IMG/VR virus record: IMGVR_UViG_3300033143_004276
Location: 1 to 46,325 of that record
Strand: one strand, 5' to 3'
Origin: a virus
DNA length: 46,325 nucleotides
The position numbers and the translations under genes are program-made. The number at the start of each line of letters is the position of its first letter. Positions within the stretch are counted from its first letter, which is position 1. The notes under the pieces are model-generated. The model did no database searches. It was not told the origin of the DNA and saw nothing but the letters and a program-made list of their open reading frames with translations. Below are positions 30,994 to 39,055 of this stretch, one piece after another.

Positions 30994-33900
30994 TTATTTT
31001 TCCTTTATAATTTCTAAATCTTCAATTGTTATACTAACAGGTGTATTCCATCCAGTTTTTAACTGTCCACGGACATACACAATTGAGTTAATGGGTAAAT
31101 TAAGTGCTTTATCTCGATCCCACCAAACACATTCAGTCGAAGCATAGCCATCTGATAGTTCTATTTTTACCATTTTATACGGTTTGCCTGTTTTTTTAGA
31201 AATTCCTCTCTTAAGAGAGGATCCTTCAAACAACATTACCATTCCAACTGCTTGATCGTGATCCTTATCTACTAACCCCTTCGCAACAGTTAGGTTAGCT
31301 AAAACCGGAATACTCCCATTAGACAATGGGACGCCGCTGCGCCCTGTAATATTAAACTTAGGTACGGCAGTTGTGATTGTTTTTAATAATTTCTTATCCT
31401 TAAGAAGTGTCTTATTAAAACACTTATTGGTTTCTCTCTCCATAAGGAAAATGGACATTGGGTCTACTTTTAATAGCTCTTCTTTGAAGGGCTTACATTT
31501 TCTCTTAGAAACATAATCGCTCATTAGCTTGAGACGTGCTTCATCGTAGTCTAAATCTTTATCCATTAGGCAATCAGCTGCTCTCCCTTTGATAATAGAA
31601 GAGAAGTGACCTATATTTACTTTATTATGTTTCACCCTAGCAACATAATCGTCTAAAGATGAGAATGGGCCCTTTTTAACTAATTCATCCACACATGCGT
31701 CTCCGACTCTCTTAAGCACTGATATTGGCGCTACAATAATCTTATCGTGGATCTCAAAATCTCTACTTGGATTCTTGACAGAAGGTGGATCTACAATGTT
31801 ACCTAGCAGGGTCATATATCCTCTAACCTTATCTTCTTTATCCATATTATTGTTTAACTCAGCTGCCCACCATTCTAATTTATGTTTATTTTTTAAATAC
31901 ATAGTTATGTAACCAGTTTCACCGTAACAACGGGAGTGAGAACGGTTAAAGGAATACCTAGCAAATGCTTGAATCTGATCGCAAACCACTTGGGCTTGCT
32001 CTGGTGTCCATCCTCGCTTAGCGGTATTGATACGGATCCTATCGAAAGCTTCCATCATTACTTCAGCTTTCTTTTTAGCTATAGCGCCACGAACGCGGTC
32101 TGACTCTTCCAGTGTATACCCCGCATAATCTACTAAAAACTTCATGACCTCTTCTTGATACACAAATACACCGTTTGATGTACAAGTCGCAAGATCATCA
32201 TGCAAGTATGATAGCTTCCTTTTGCCATTTCTGACATCCATATAGTACTGTGCAGCAGATACGCCATCCTCTAATGATATTTCATCATTAACAAAAGGTG
32301 CATCTAGTGTTCCAGGCCTACATAGTGCTGTCATTGCAGATAGATGCTCTCGTTGAGAAGGAGCAAATTGTTGTATATATCCTTTAATTAGAGCAGTATT
32401 AAATTGAAAAGAGGAATCTGTCCTCTTATTATAGAAGTCTCTATAGACAGCTTGATCCTCAGGTAGTCTATAGATTAAAGCAGTTCCTTTATCGTCCTCT
32501 TCAAGATAATCAATACCAGTACGCTCTTTAACTAATTTAATACAATCAGATATAGATTGAATTGTTGTTACACCTAAGATGTCAGCTTTCACTAGACCGG
32601 CATCTTCAACCATTGAAGCTGAACATTGTGTTACGTTTACCATTTTACCTAAGAACTTATCATACATCTTCATAGTAGGTATACGCTCTGAAGACAAATC
32701 TACAGTTGATACAACATACGCTGAAGCATGACGACCCCATCCACGCACAAGCCCAACAAGACGGCCTACCATTTCTTCAACTTGAGTAAATTGTTTAAAA
32801 AAGGCAGCCACTTCTGGGACGGTTTCTACTAGTCCAGGTGTATACTCACCCTCTTTATTTGTAAAGCCATAAATAAAATCATATTCATCTATGCCTTGTG
32901 ATGAGTCCGGTATTAGTCTGCACACTGCTTCAACATTTAGATCTTTACGGTTTTTACCATAAAGAGCCCACATAGCATCTTTAATTGCATTCTTTGTCTT
33001 CATCTTTTGGAAAGTACAAATTTGTGCAAAACCTAAACCGTACTTCTCATCTAAGTATTTCAAGATAGGGATTCTATTTCCAAAGTCAACGTCAATATCT
33101 GGAAACGATCCTGCATTAATACGTGCTATAGATAAGAAGCGCTCAAATGGTAGATCTGTTTCGATGGGATCAATATGAATGATTTTTAAATAGTAAGATA
33201 TCAGGCAACCACCGGCAGATCCACGACCGATACCCTGAAGAACACCTTGAGACCTAGCGTGAGTACATATATCTTCATATAAAAGAAAATATGGCAAGAA
33301 ATTCAAAGTACCATTCTGCATGATAACCTTGACTTCTTTTTTAAAACGAGCAACATATTCTGGATCGTCATTCCAACGACCGTGTTGCTTGCATAGCTGT
33401 ATAGTGTACAGTAGGGTCTGCTTATCGTAATCATCAGTTTGTTCTTGTATTGCTTTAGGGATATCTATCTTAGGCATGTGGTAATCATGCTTGTGTTCTA
33501 TTTTTCTAGCTTGCTCAACGATCTCCAAAGTATTATTTATCCAGATCTCAAAAATATCAAGAGTTAATCTATCTCCTAATTGCCCCTTTAAAACCTTATA
33601 CATGTCTTCTCCAAGACGAGCATGATACGATTCAATATAGTACTTACCACTATCATATGAATTTTTCGCGATAACGTCCTGTAAAAGTTTGTCACTCTTT
33701 TTAATAAAATGAGCACCACTTGATGGAATAGCTTTTAGGGCATATTTTTCTACCATATCAAGTAAGAAGATATTATATGCCTTACCTAGATCTCCTTCCG
33801 TGACTAAATCATTCTTCCATATAGCTTGAAATCCTGTTTTAGACGAATAACTGTCTTTAATAGATACAGGAATGAATTCGACATGGAGCTGATCCATAAA

Positions 33901-34968
33901 AGTATCCATATATAGCTGCATTGATTTTACGGCAGCTTCTCTGTTTCCATCTCTAACGTGGTCACCGATAGCACCATAGACGTCACCAGTGCCGAACATG
34001 AGACCTTCTCTATGGGAATCTATATCTTCGATTGTGACAATAGGCTTTATTACACCATCTTCTTCTATTTGATCTTCGTATCCTAAAGATGATAATTTCA
34101 TCAAATTTAAATACCCTAGATTGCTAACAGCCCAAGCATTAAAAGGGTGCAGTTTACCGTCTGATTTGAAAAACATACCTACACCGGGTACAGCTACTGT
34201 GTCGCTTGTACTAATCTTTAGTGCTTCAACGATCGATACAGCTGGACCGTGATCTACTACACTGAATCCAGGTACTCCAGCTTCCTTACACCATGCAGAC
34301 CACTCTTCGACTCTTGGTACAGATTCGACCATACCGTACATAGAATGGACATGAAGTTGAGCAGGTTCAGGAAGATTATAATTGTCTACTGTAATTATAG
34401 GCGCTGGAGCAACCGTTGTTCTCTCTTCTTCACCTAGCAGTTTTGCAACCTCTTTATCCACCTCTATTGTAGCATTGATATCAGAATATGCATCATGGGC
34501 CTTGATTGTTATGCCATAGTGCTTCGCTAGTGTTTCTAATTTATGATTGTCTGTCTTAATCTGCGTCTTTACAGACTTGACTCTTTTATATGTGCAATGG
34601 GTGTGTAGCTCAAACAGGGAAAAGAAATCTTCTGGTCGACCACATTTTGCAAATAATTCAGCTGTAAATCTTTTATCAAAATCTACGTTATATCCAGCGA
34701 TAATAAATTTAGCATCGAATTGCTTCAAGTATTTGACTAATTTTTCTACTAATTGTTCTGGTGTCTGGAATGTCTTCATTCTCTCACGAGTGATACCATG
34801 AATCTTCACGGCTATATCGTCTATCGCATTCCAGTTCTTAGGTTGACAGAATTCATTAAAGAAATCATGCCTCACGCCATTGACGATAGGAACACAAGCT
34901 ACCTGAACAACATCATTCTTATCAGGATAGAGACCTGTTGTTTCTACGTCAATCCACAAAAAATTCAT
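30994..34968 (-). CDS. DNA polymerase III alpha with N-terminal proofreading exonuclease
   Basis: 1324 residues from ATG at 34968, with GGAG eight bases upstream; in-frame starts at 35025 and 34992 have no such site. A DEDDh exonuclease is at the N-terminus: DVETTG at 7-12, GYNVDFDK near 92-99, HDAYSD at 158-163. A PHP domain follows (HVHS 206-209, DHG 239-241); the next PHP acidic residue is replaced by G in PGVGMFF. The family C polymerase core has GRGSAGG (581-587), PDIDVDF (623-629, metal ligands D626 and D628) and the third Asp (796) in VKADILG, then a C-terminal HhH and OB region. This gives a full replicative polymerase like Gram-positive PolC, but arranged as exonuclease-PHP-Pol. Confidence 0.95.
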   Translation of the reverse strand: MNFLWIDVETTGLYPDKNDVVQVACVPIVNGVRHDFFNEFCQPKNWNAIDDIAVKIHGITRERMKTFQTPEQLVEKLVKYLKQFDAKFIIAGYNVDFDKRFTAELFAKCGRPEDFFSLFELHTHCTYKRVKSVKTQIKTDNHKLETLAKHYGITIKAHDAYSDINATIEVDKEVAKLLGEEERTTVAPAPIITVDNYNLPEPAQLHVHSMYGMVESVPRVEEWSAWCKEAGVPGFSVVDHGPAVSIVEALKISTSDTVAVPGVGMFFKSDGKLHPFNAWAVSNLGYLNLMKLSSLGYEDQIEEDGVIKPIVTIEDIDSHREGLMFGTGDVYGAIGDHVRDGNREAAVKSMQLYMDTFMDQLHVEFIPVSIKDSYSSKTGFQAIWKNDLVTEGDLGKAYNIFLLDMVEKYALKAIPSSGAHFIKKSDKLLQDVIAKNSYDSGKYYIESYHARLGEDMYKVLKGQLGDRLTLDIFEIWINNTLEIVEQARKIEHKHDYHMPKIDIPKAIQEQTDDYDKQTLLYTIQLCKQHGRWNDDPEYVARFKKEVKVIMQNGTLNFLPYFLLYEDICTHARSQGVLQGIGRGSAGGCLISYYLKIIHIDPIETDLPFERFLSIARINAGSFPDIDVDFGNRIPILKYLDEKYGLGFAQICTFQKMKTKNAIKDAMWALYGKNRKDLNVEAVCRLIPDSSQGIDEYDFIYGFTNKEGEYTPGLVETVPEVAAFFKQFTQVEEMVGRLVGLVRGWGRHASAYVVSTVDLSSERIPTMKMYDKFLGKMVNVTQCSASMVEDAGLVKADILGVTTIQSISDCIKLVKERTGIDYLEEDDKGTALIYRLPEDQAVYRDFYNKRTDSSFQFNTALIKGYIQQFAPSQREHLSAMTALCRPGTLDAPFVNDEISLEDGVSAAQYYMDVRNGKRKLSYLHDDLATCTSNGVFVYQEEVMKFLVDYAGYTLEESDRVRGAIAKKKAEVMMEAFDRIRINTAKRGWTPEQAQVVCDQIQAFARYSFNRSHSRCYGETGYITMYLKNKHKLEWWAAELNNNMDKEDKVRGYMTLLGNIVDPPSVKNPSRDFEIHDKIIVAPISVLKRVGDACVDELVKKGPFSSLDDYVARVKHNKVNIGHFSSIIKGRAADCLMDKDLDYDEARLKLMSDYVSKRKCKPFKEELLKVDPMSIFLMERETNKCFNKTLLKDKKLLKTITTAVPKFNITGRSGVPLSNGSIPVLANLTVAKGLVDKDHDQAVGMVMLFEGSSLKRGISKKTGKPYKMVKIELSDGYASTECVWWDRDKALNLPINSIVYVRGQLKTGWNTPVSITIEDLEIIKEK

Positions 34969-35001
34969 ACAATAATCTCCATTAAAATCCATTACAGATG
35001 T

Positions 35002-35007
35002 ATTGTA
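35002..35007 (-). promoter_or_regulatory. -10 element TACAAT after terminator
   Basis: Minus-strand TACAAT in TTTGTACAATACATCTG, immediately downstream of the terminator at 35013-35038. Together they make a terminator-promoter junction. A transcript from here would have a 5' leader of about 25 bases before the polymerase ATG at 34968. Confidence 0.5.
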
Positions 35008-35012
35008 CAAAT

Positions 35013-35038
35013 AAAAAAGGCACAACAGTCGTTGTGCC
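35013..35038 (-). terminator. Rho-independent terminator
   Basis: Minus-strand GGCACAAC, a four-base loop GACT and GTTGTGCC (35019-35038), an eight base-pair perfect stem, followed by TTTTTT. Ends the transcript of the small gene at 35064-35396. Confidence 0.95.
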
Positions 35039-35063
35039 TAATTATATTAATAATTTATTTTAT

Positions 35064-35396
35064 TTAGAAACTAAAATTCAGATCAACACTAGTGCTTACA
35101 GTATCTGAAGTATTAAGTTCGATAATGACTTCATTCTGCATTACATCTTCAGAAGATAGTGCTTCAGAGATTCCACTTTTATATGCTTCCCATAATGGAC
35201 CTAAAAGTCTTAGGTCATCTGGCTGAAAGGATGCCCCGTAATTAAGAGTAAACACTTTTTTACCTTGTGCAGCAGCAATTGCCATATCTGTTGTAATCTG
35301 TGCTAGATTAGTCACTGTAACAAAATCATGTCCAGCTTGCCTTGCTTGTGCAAGTTTTGCATCCATGGTTCCTGTGTAGCCGGTACGTAACGACAT
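35064..35396 (-). CDS. Unknown protein on a single-gene transcript
   Basis: 110 residues: a helical N-terminal half (SLRTGYTGTMDAKLAQARQ, DMAIAAAQGKKVF), a SFQPDDLRLLGPLWEAYKSG segment and a beta-like acidic C-terminus (EVIIELNTSDTVSTSVDLNF). The AGGAG box, seven bases before ATG 35396, is followed by a terminator just past the stop, and a hairpin with an embedded -10 lies upstream. The isolated transcript implies separate, perhaps strong, expression. No family recognised. Confidence 0.65.
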   Translation of the reverse strand: MSLRTGYTGTMDAKLAQARQAGHDFVTVTNLAQITTDMAIAAAQGKKVFTLNYGASFQPDDLRLLGPLWEAYKSGISEALSSEDVMQNEVIIELNTSDTVSTSVDLNFSF

Positions 35397-35415
35397 ATAA
35401 TTACTCCTAAAAAAA

Positions 35416-35452
35416 GATACAAATGGTACTTTATTATTGTACCATCTGTATC
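35416..35452 (-). terminator. Terminator hairpin with embedded promoter
   Basis: On the minus strand GATACAGATGGTAC and GTACCATTTGTATC are 14-base arms, one mismatch, around nine bases, with TTTTTTT after the stem. The -10 TGGTACAAT (35436-35444) begins in the first arm and its end is in the loop, so transcripts would begin inside the second arm. It ends the 35489-35785 gene and could start the next. Confidence 0.75.
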
Positions 35453-35488
35453 AGTTAACCTAGACTATTTCGTTTGCTTTTCATCTAG

Positions 35489-35785
35489 TTAAACACTTGC
35501 ATTTGGATTTACATCGCCTTCTTGGATCTCTTCAATCTTAGCAAGAAGGTATTGGATCTTAGCCTGTTCATACTTAATGGCGGTTTTATATCCAGATTCT
35601 AGATCTTTTTTAATCTGTGACGCTGCTAGAAGCTGTTCATCTTCTCCCATTTCATCGTTAAGGGCCTTCATTTGCTGCTCTGCCTTCACGATCAATGATG
35701 CAGCTAAATCCTCATTAACTTCATTATTGTCTTCAAGAAATGTCTTACTGAGAATCTTCTTTGCCTTACCTAAATCTAGTGCCAT
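35489..35785 (-). CDS. Small helical protein, unknown
   Basis: 98 residues, nearly all helical (KAKKILSKTFLEDNNEVNEDL, QIKKDLESGYKTAIKYEQAK), ending GDVNPNASV. GAGGAG six bases upstream of ATG 35785. It sits three bases after the ruvC stop, in one operon with it. No motif. Composition suggests a small dimer or coiled coil; no function is proposed. Confidence 0.6.
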   Translation of the reverse strand: MALDLGKAKKILSKTFLEDNNEVNEDLAASLIVKAEQQMKALNDEMGEDEQLLAASQIKKDLESGYKTAIKYEQAKIQYLLAKIEEIQEGDVNPNASV

Positions 35786-35788
35786 GCT

Positions 35789-36429
35789 TTACTCCTCTGG
35801 ATAAGTGAATTGTGCTTTAGATATTGTTTTCATAATTACATCATCTGGTGCTTTCACAGATAATTCTACCTCTGTTAAATTCAAATATAGCCTGCAGAAG
35901 AATACGGCTTGCCCTACAGCATCAACAACATCATATCTAAATTTGATTGGTTTACCTGTCTTCTTAGACAGTGAATGGTTAGGAAACCTGAAGTTATATT
36001 TGTCCCATAAAGCCTGCTGAATCATTAGTTTCTTAGATGGCTCTTTGCCCCATTTTAGTTTCTGTTCTTTAGTGGAGGTCGACCTACCTGCAACGAATTT
36101 TTTCCAGTTACCTATATTTAAAATGGTGTAATCTAACCCCATGCGTCTTGCTTGGATCCATATAGCTGTACGGAAAGCCACATTCAGTGTACCACCAGAT
36201 GCGAACCTTTTTGAGAAGAAGTAATCTTCTAAAGCTACCTGCGTTACGTTGTGATCGTTGATGATTGTTTCGATTTGATCCATTAGATTAATACAGCGGT
36301 CGCCATCGTAATCTGTAATGTCTTGTACTTCTAAAACCCATACTCATAAATATCTGCTTTGGTACCGTCTATCTTTACTAAACAATAACCTGTAGATATT
36401 GCCGGATCAAGTACTAGTGCTACTTCCAT
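35789..36429 (-). pseudogene. ruvC: RuvC-type Holliday junction resolvase, frameshifted
   Basis: The N-terminus is in one frame (36331-36429, 32 residues then TAG): MEVALVLDPAISTGYCLV, holding the first catalytic Asp in D-P-x-x-x-T-G. It has AGGAGG four bases before its ATG. The remainder is in another frame and continues from 35789 to about 36336: LEVQDITDYDGDR, then VALEDYFFSKRFASGG with the ALE acidic residue and DVVDAVGQAVFF with the final Asp pair. The two pieces meet at TTTT on the minus strand (36333-36336). One added T would join them exactly as YGFLEVQD. Either a genuine frameshift mutation, a sequencing error or recoding; see findings. RuvC cleaves Holliday junctions. Confidence 0.85.
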
Positions 36430-36447
36430 AAAACCTCCTATTGAGAG

Positions 36448-36453
36448 GTTATA
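36448..36453 (-). promoter_or_regulatory. Possible -10 element TATAAC before ruvC
   Basis: Minus-strand ATAGTATAACC, one mismatch from the recurring TAGTATAAT, 18 bases before the ATG at 36429 and directly followed by the AGGAGG site. Support is moderate. Confidence 0.4.
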
Positions 36454-36465
36454 CTATGAGACAAA

Positions 36466-36747
36466 CTATGAAAGTTTCCACTGGCCACTTTTACTAAAAC
36501 TGACACCCTCTTTGAGTTTCTTAGCTTCTTTCATGGCTGAATCTTTAACAGCTACATCTTTAAGCTGTTCAGCCATTTTCTTTGGATCCTTCTTGGAAGT
36601 TGCAGCGCCTGCTTTTGGAGCTTCTGGTTGCTTAATGACATCTGGGCCATTTGCAGTGGGTGGTGTAGGTGGCTTTAGTGATGGTGGGACATCTAGAGTT
36701 TTTGCTAGTTCCCTTATTTCTTCAAGTTTTTTTAGTAATTTATCCAT
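36466..36747 (-). CDS. Small proline- and lysine-rich protein ending in GQWKL
   Basis: 93 residues: a helical start (DKLLKKLEEIRELAKTL), a proline-rich middle with PSLKPPTPPTANGPD, a second helix and a C-terminus SFSKSGQWKLS. The last motif matches the GQWSL peptide seen in two head-region genes (6037 and 6440). ATG at 36747 lies six bases after TACAAT and has at most a weak AGG; the message could be nearly leaderless. No enzyme motif. Confidence 0.65.
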   Translation of the reverse strand: MDKLLKKLEEIRELAKTLDVPPSLKPPTPPTANGPDVIKQPEAPKAGAATSKKDPKKMAEQLKDVAVKDSAMKEAKKLKEGVSFSKSGQWKLS

Positions 36748-36920
36748 ATGCCTATTGTATCAGAAAGTACCTGTTGCCACAGACTCTTCATCAGTTGAGG
36801 AACACTTTAATGACGTATATCTGCAGATTTAGCCACTTAAGTAAGAGATTGCCCGAATGTACCTATCGAGGGCGTAGCCAAACAGCTCGTTTTTACCCCT
36901 CAATGCAGTACTTATACTTT
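36748..36920 (-). other. Gene-free gap with possible RNA structure
   Basis: 173 bases between the SbcC-type gene and the next. On the minus strand GAGGG near 36895 can pair with CCCTC near 36870, and GCCC there can instead pair with GGGC near 36853, so two alternative hairpins compete. A 34-codon open frame exists in this strand but has no ATG or binding site. The TGATACAAT -10 for the following gene is at 36754-36762. No tRNA fold is seen. Confidence 0.4.
36754..36762 (-). promoter_or_regulatory. Extended -10 promoter TGATACAAT
   Basis: Minus-strand TGATACAAT, TGn with TACAAT, six bases before ATG 36747. A message started here would be close to leaderless. Confidence 0.45.
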
Positions 36921-38681
36921 CTATGAGACTATACTAGAAATCCCATTTTTCTTCTCAATTCGTATTGTTTCTGAGAACATTGACTTAGCCTCAGACGCGT
37001 GATCAATAATCCATATCTGACGATCACAAGATAGCTTCTCTAGCAGATCTACAGCTCTTTCACGATTAGATGTATCCAGTCCATCAAAGGGCTCATCTAA
37101 GAAGACAGGGGAGATCGAGAAGCCGAACATAGACTCAACCACATCAATTATCGCAAAATCCACTGATATAGATAGGCATCTAAATTCCCCACCAGAAAGA
37201 CTACCTATAGATACATCTCTACCAGAGATCACTAGTTTATCTGAGAATTTTGCTCTAACATTGCCATCCTGATTCTCTTTAAAGGATTGTAATTTATATG
37301 ATGCATTTGGCCATATCATGGCTACATAATCAGATACTTTCTGATTAAAGACTTCGACGACAGTATCAACAATATAGGCTGGAGCTCCAGTGGGAGAAAG
37401 GATATTTGATATAGTCGATACTAATTCAATCTCTGAATTTAGAGCTAGTAATTTCTTAGATGCCTTACTTAGAATCTTGTCTATCTCAGCTATCTTAGAT
37501 GTAAATAGTTCTTGTTTTTCTAATTTCTCATTTAAAGTAATTAATGTGTTTTGCTGTATTGCTAGTTTGGTTTTTAAATCAGATACACAACTAGTGGCCT
37601 CACTATATTCGGCCTCTGTTTTTTGGATTTTAGCGTTAAGTTTAACACTGAGATCCATTATCTCAGATCTTTTGGCTCTAGTATTACCTGCACCTTTTAT
37701 CGCAACTAGTTTCTGCGATAAAATATCTTTTTTAGCTTTTATCTTTTCTTTATGTTGTTCCTGTAGTTGATCAATTTTTATCATCCCGGAATTGGATGAA
37801 ATAAAACGCTCGCTGCAACTCGGACACTCAATACCGTCCTCGCTAAAATCATGAGATTCTAGTTCAGATATCTCCTTCTGTAATTGACTATGAAGTGAAT
37901 GGTCTATGGCCAACTTATTATCGATAGTATCTAAATTTCTTAGATTGTTATTTATCTTATCTCTAAGGTCTTGAAATTTAGAATAATCAGGTTTCGTGAC
38001 TGTACTCATTTTTTTAAGTTCTTCAGCTATTTTGCTATCAGATAGTGTTTTGATTTGTTCTTTTAAAGTTTTAACATCTACCAGTTCACTAACATAAATA
38101 GATTTCTTAGAGACACAATCATCTATTATCTTTTCTATTTCCACTTTATTGTTTATTAGTGCTTTTATATCAGAATCTAGTTCTTTCTTCTTAATTAAGA
38201 ATTTATTTAGATCCATCAGCTTTAAAATGAAGTCTTTCTTAGACGTATCGTTAACAGACATAAAGCGCTGACCATCGATTTGGGCAGCATACATACATAT
38301 GAGGAACTGATCGTATGACATGCGGATCTTCTTTTCAAACTCATCCTGTGTCATTGTCTTAGGCGTACCGTCGATAGAGAATTCTACTTTCTTAGGCCTA
38401 GATCTCTTAATCTCTATAAGTTCTCCACCAATCTCTATACCGATTTTTACATATCCCTTTTTAGTTCCTCTTCTAACAATTTCAGATTTACTTATCTTTC
38501 TAGGCATATTGTCATAAAGGCCAAATGCAAGAGCATTGGGAATAGCTGTCTTACCTGCACCATTAGCTGAGTCGTCATCGTGATTCCAGCCATCTAATAA
38601 AATAAGGCCAGTGTTACCGAATTCTAGTTTCACGTGGCCTATACTTAATATATTTTCTATTTCAATGTATTTTATTTGCAT
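36921..38681 (-). CDS. SbcC/gp46-type recombination ATPase
   Basis: 586 residues, short for SbcC but usual for phage gp46. Walker A NGAGKT (40-45), a long coiled coil broken by a zinc hook CPSC (286-289), the ABC signature LSGGE (495-499), Walker B FLDEP (527-531) and an H-loop in IIDHASE. With the SbcD-type nuclease at 26523 it forms an SMC-like complex that resects DNA ends for recombination-dependent replication. The binding site before ATG 38681 is weak (GAG), and the gene follows a zinc ribbon gene by two bases. Confidence 0.9.
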   Translation of the reverse strand: MQIKYIEIENILSIGHVKLEFGNTGLILLDGWNHDDDSANGAGKTAIPNALAFGLYDNMPRKISKSEIVRRGTKKGYVKIGIEIGGELIEIKRSRPKKVEFSIDGTPKTMTQDEFEKKIRMSYDQFLICMYAAQIDGQRFMSVNDTSKKDFILKLMDLNKFLIKKKELDSDIKALINNKVEIEKIIDDCVSKKSIYVSELVDVKTLKEQIKTLSDSKIAEELKKMSTVTKPDYSKFQDLRDKINNNLRNLDTIDNKLAIDHSLHSQLQKEISELESHDFSEDGIECPSCSERFISSNSGMIKIDQLQEQHKEKIKAKKDILSQKLVAIKGAGNTRAKRSEIMDLSVKLNAKIQKTEAEYSEATSCVSDLKTKLAIQQNTLITLNEKLEKQELFTSKIAEIDKILSKASKKLLALNSEIELVSTISNILSPTGAPAYIVDTVVEVFNQKVSDYVAMIWPNASYKLQSFKENQDGNVRAKFSDKLVISGRDVSIGSLSGGEFRCLSISVDFAIIDVVESMFGFSISPVFLDEPFDGLDTSNRERAVDLLEKLSCDRQIWIIDHASEAKSMFSETIRIEKKNGISSIVS

Positions 38682-38683
38682 TG

Positions 38684-39055
38684 CTATCGCTCGTTAGGTG
38701 GTTTATCATGAACACATATTTCTTCCTTCTCATTAAAATATACCCAACCATTCTCAAACATTGTTTCTACACTATACGTTCCAGAGCTTACCATGCGAGG
38801 AACCTCATGTCCCCAGTAATATTTGTCACGTCTAGCCTTAATAGATTCTTGTTGGCCATCTTGCCAAACCCTATTTACATACTTATCTACAGTCTCATTG
38901 ACAGTACTAGGACCATTAAGAGTTGGCATTTGTCGTTTCATCCAGGACTCTTTTTCAGGAGAACACTTGCAACAAGACACCTCCCTAGTACTGCGAGGTG
39001 TATATTGCTGCTCTATGGTTCCACATTCTGGACATATAAAAGTATATTTAGGCAT
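38684..39055 (-). CDS. Zinc ribbon protein (FmdB-like)
   Basis: 123 residues. The N-terminus CPECGTIEQQYTPRST followed by CCKC forms a four-cysteine zinc ribbon like FmdB-type small regulatory domains. The remainder is a basic helical region (VDKYVNRVWQDGQQESIKARRD) and a C-terminal strand-rich part (SVETMFENGWVYFNEKEE). The role is unknown; such proteins are frequent in phages beside replication genes. It sits between the membrane-linked coiled-coil protein and the SbcC-type ATPase, all overlapping or a few bases apart. Confidence 0.7.
   Translation of the reverse strand: MPKYTFICPECGTIEQQYTPRSTREVSCCKCSPEKESWMKRQMPTLNGPSTVNETVDKYVNRVWQDGQQESIKARRDKYYWGHEVPRMVSSGTYSVETMFENGWVYFNEKEEICVHDKPPNER

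Noticed and set aside
36760-36900. CTGATGA core resembling a hammerhead ribozyme
   Set aside because: The required GAAA after stem II and a matching cleavage-site stem are absent.
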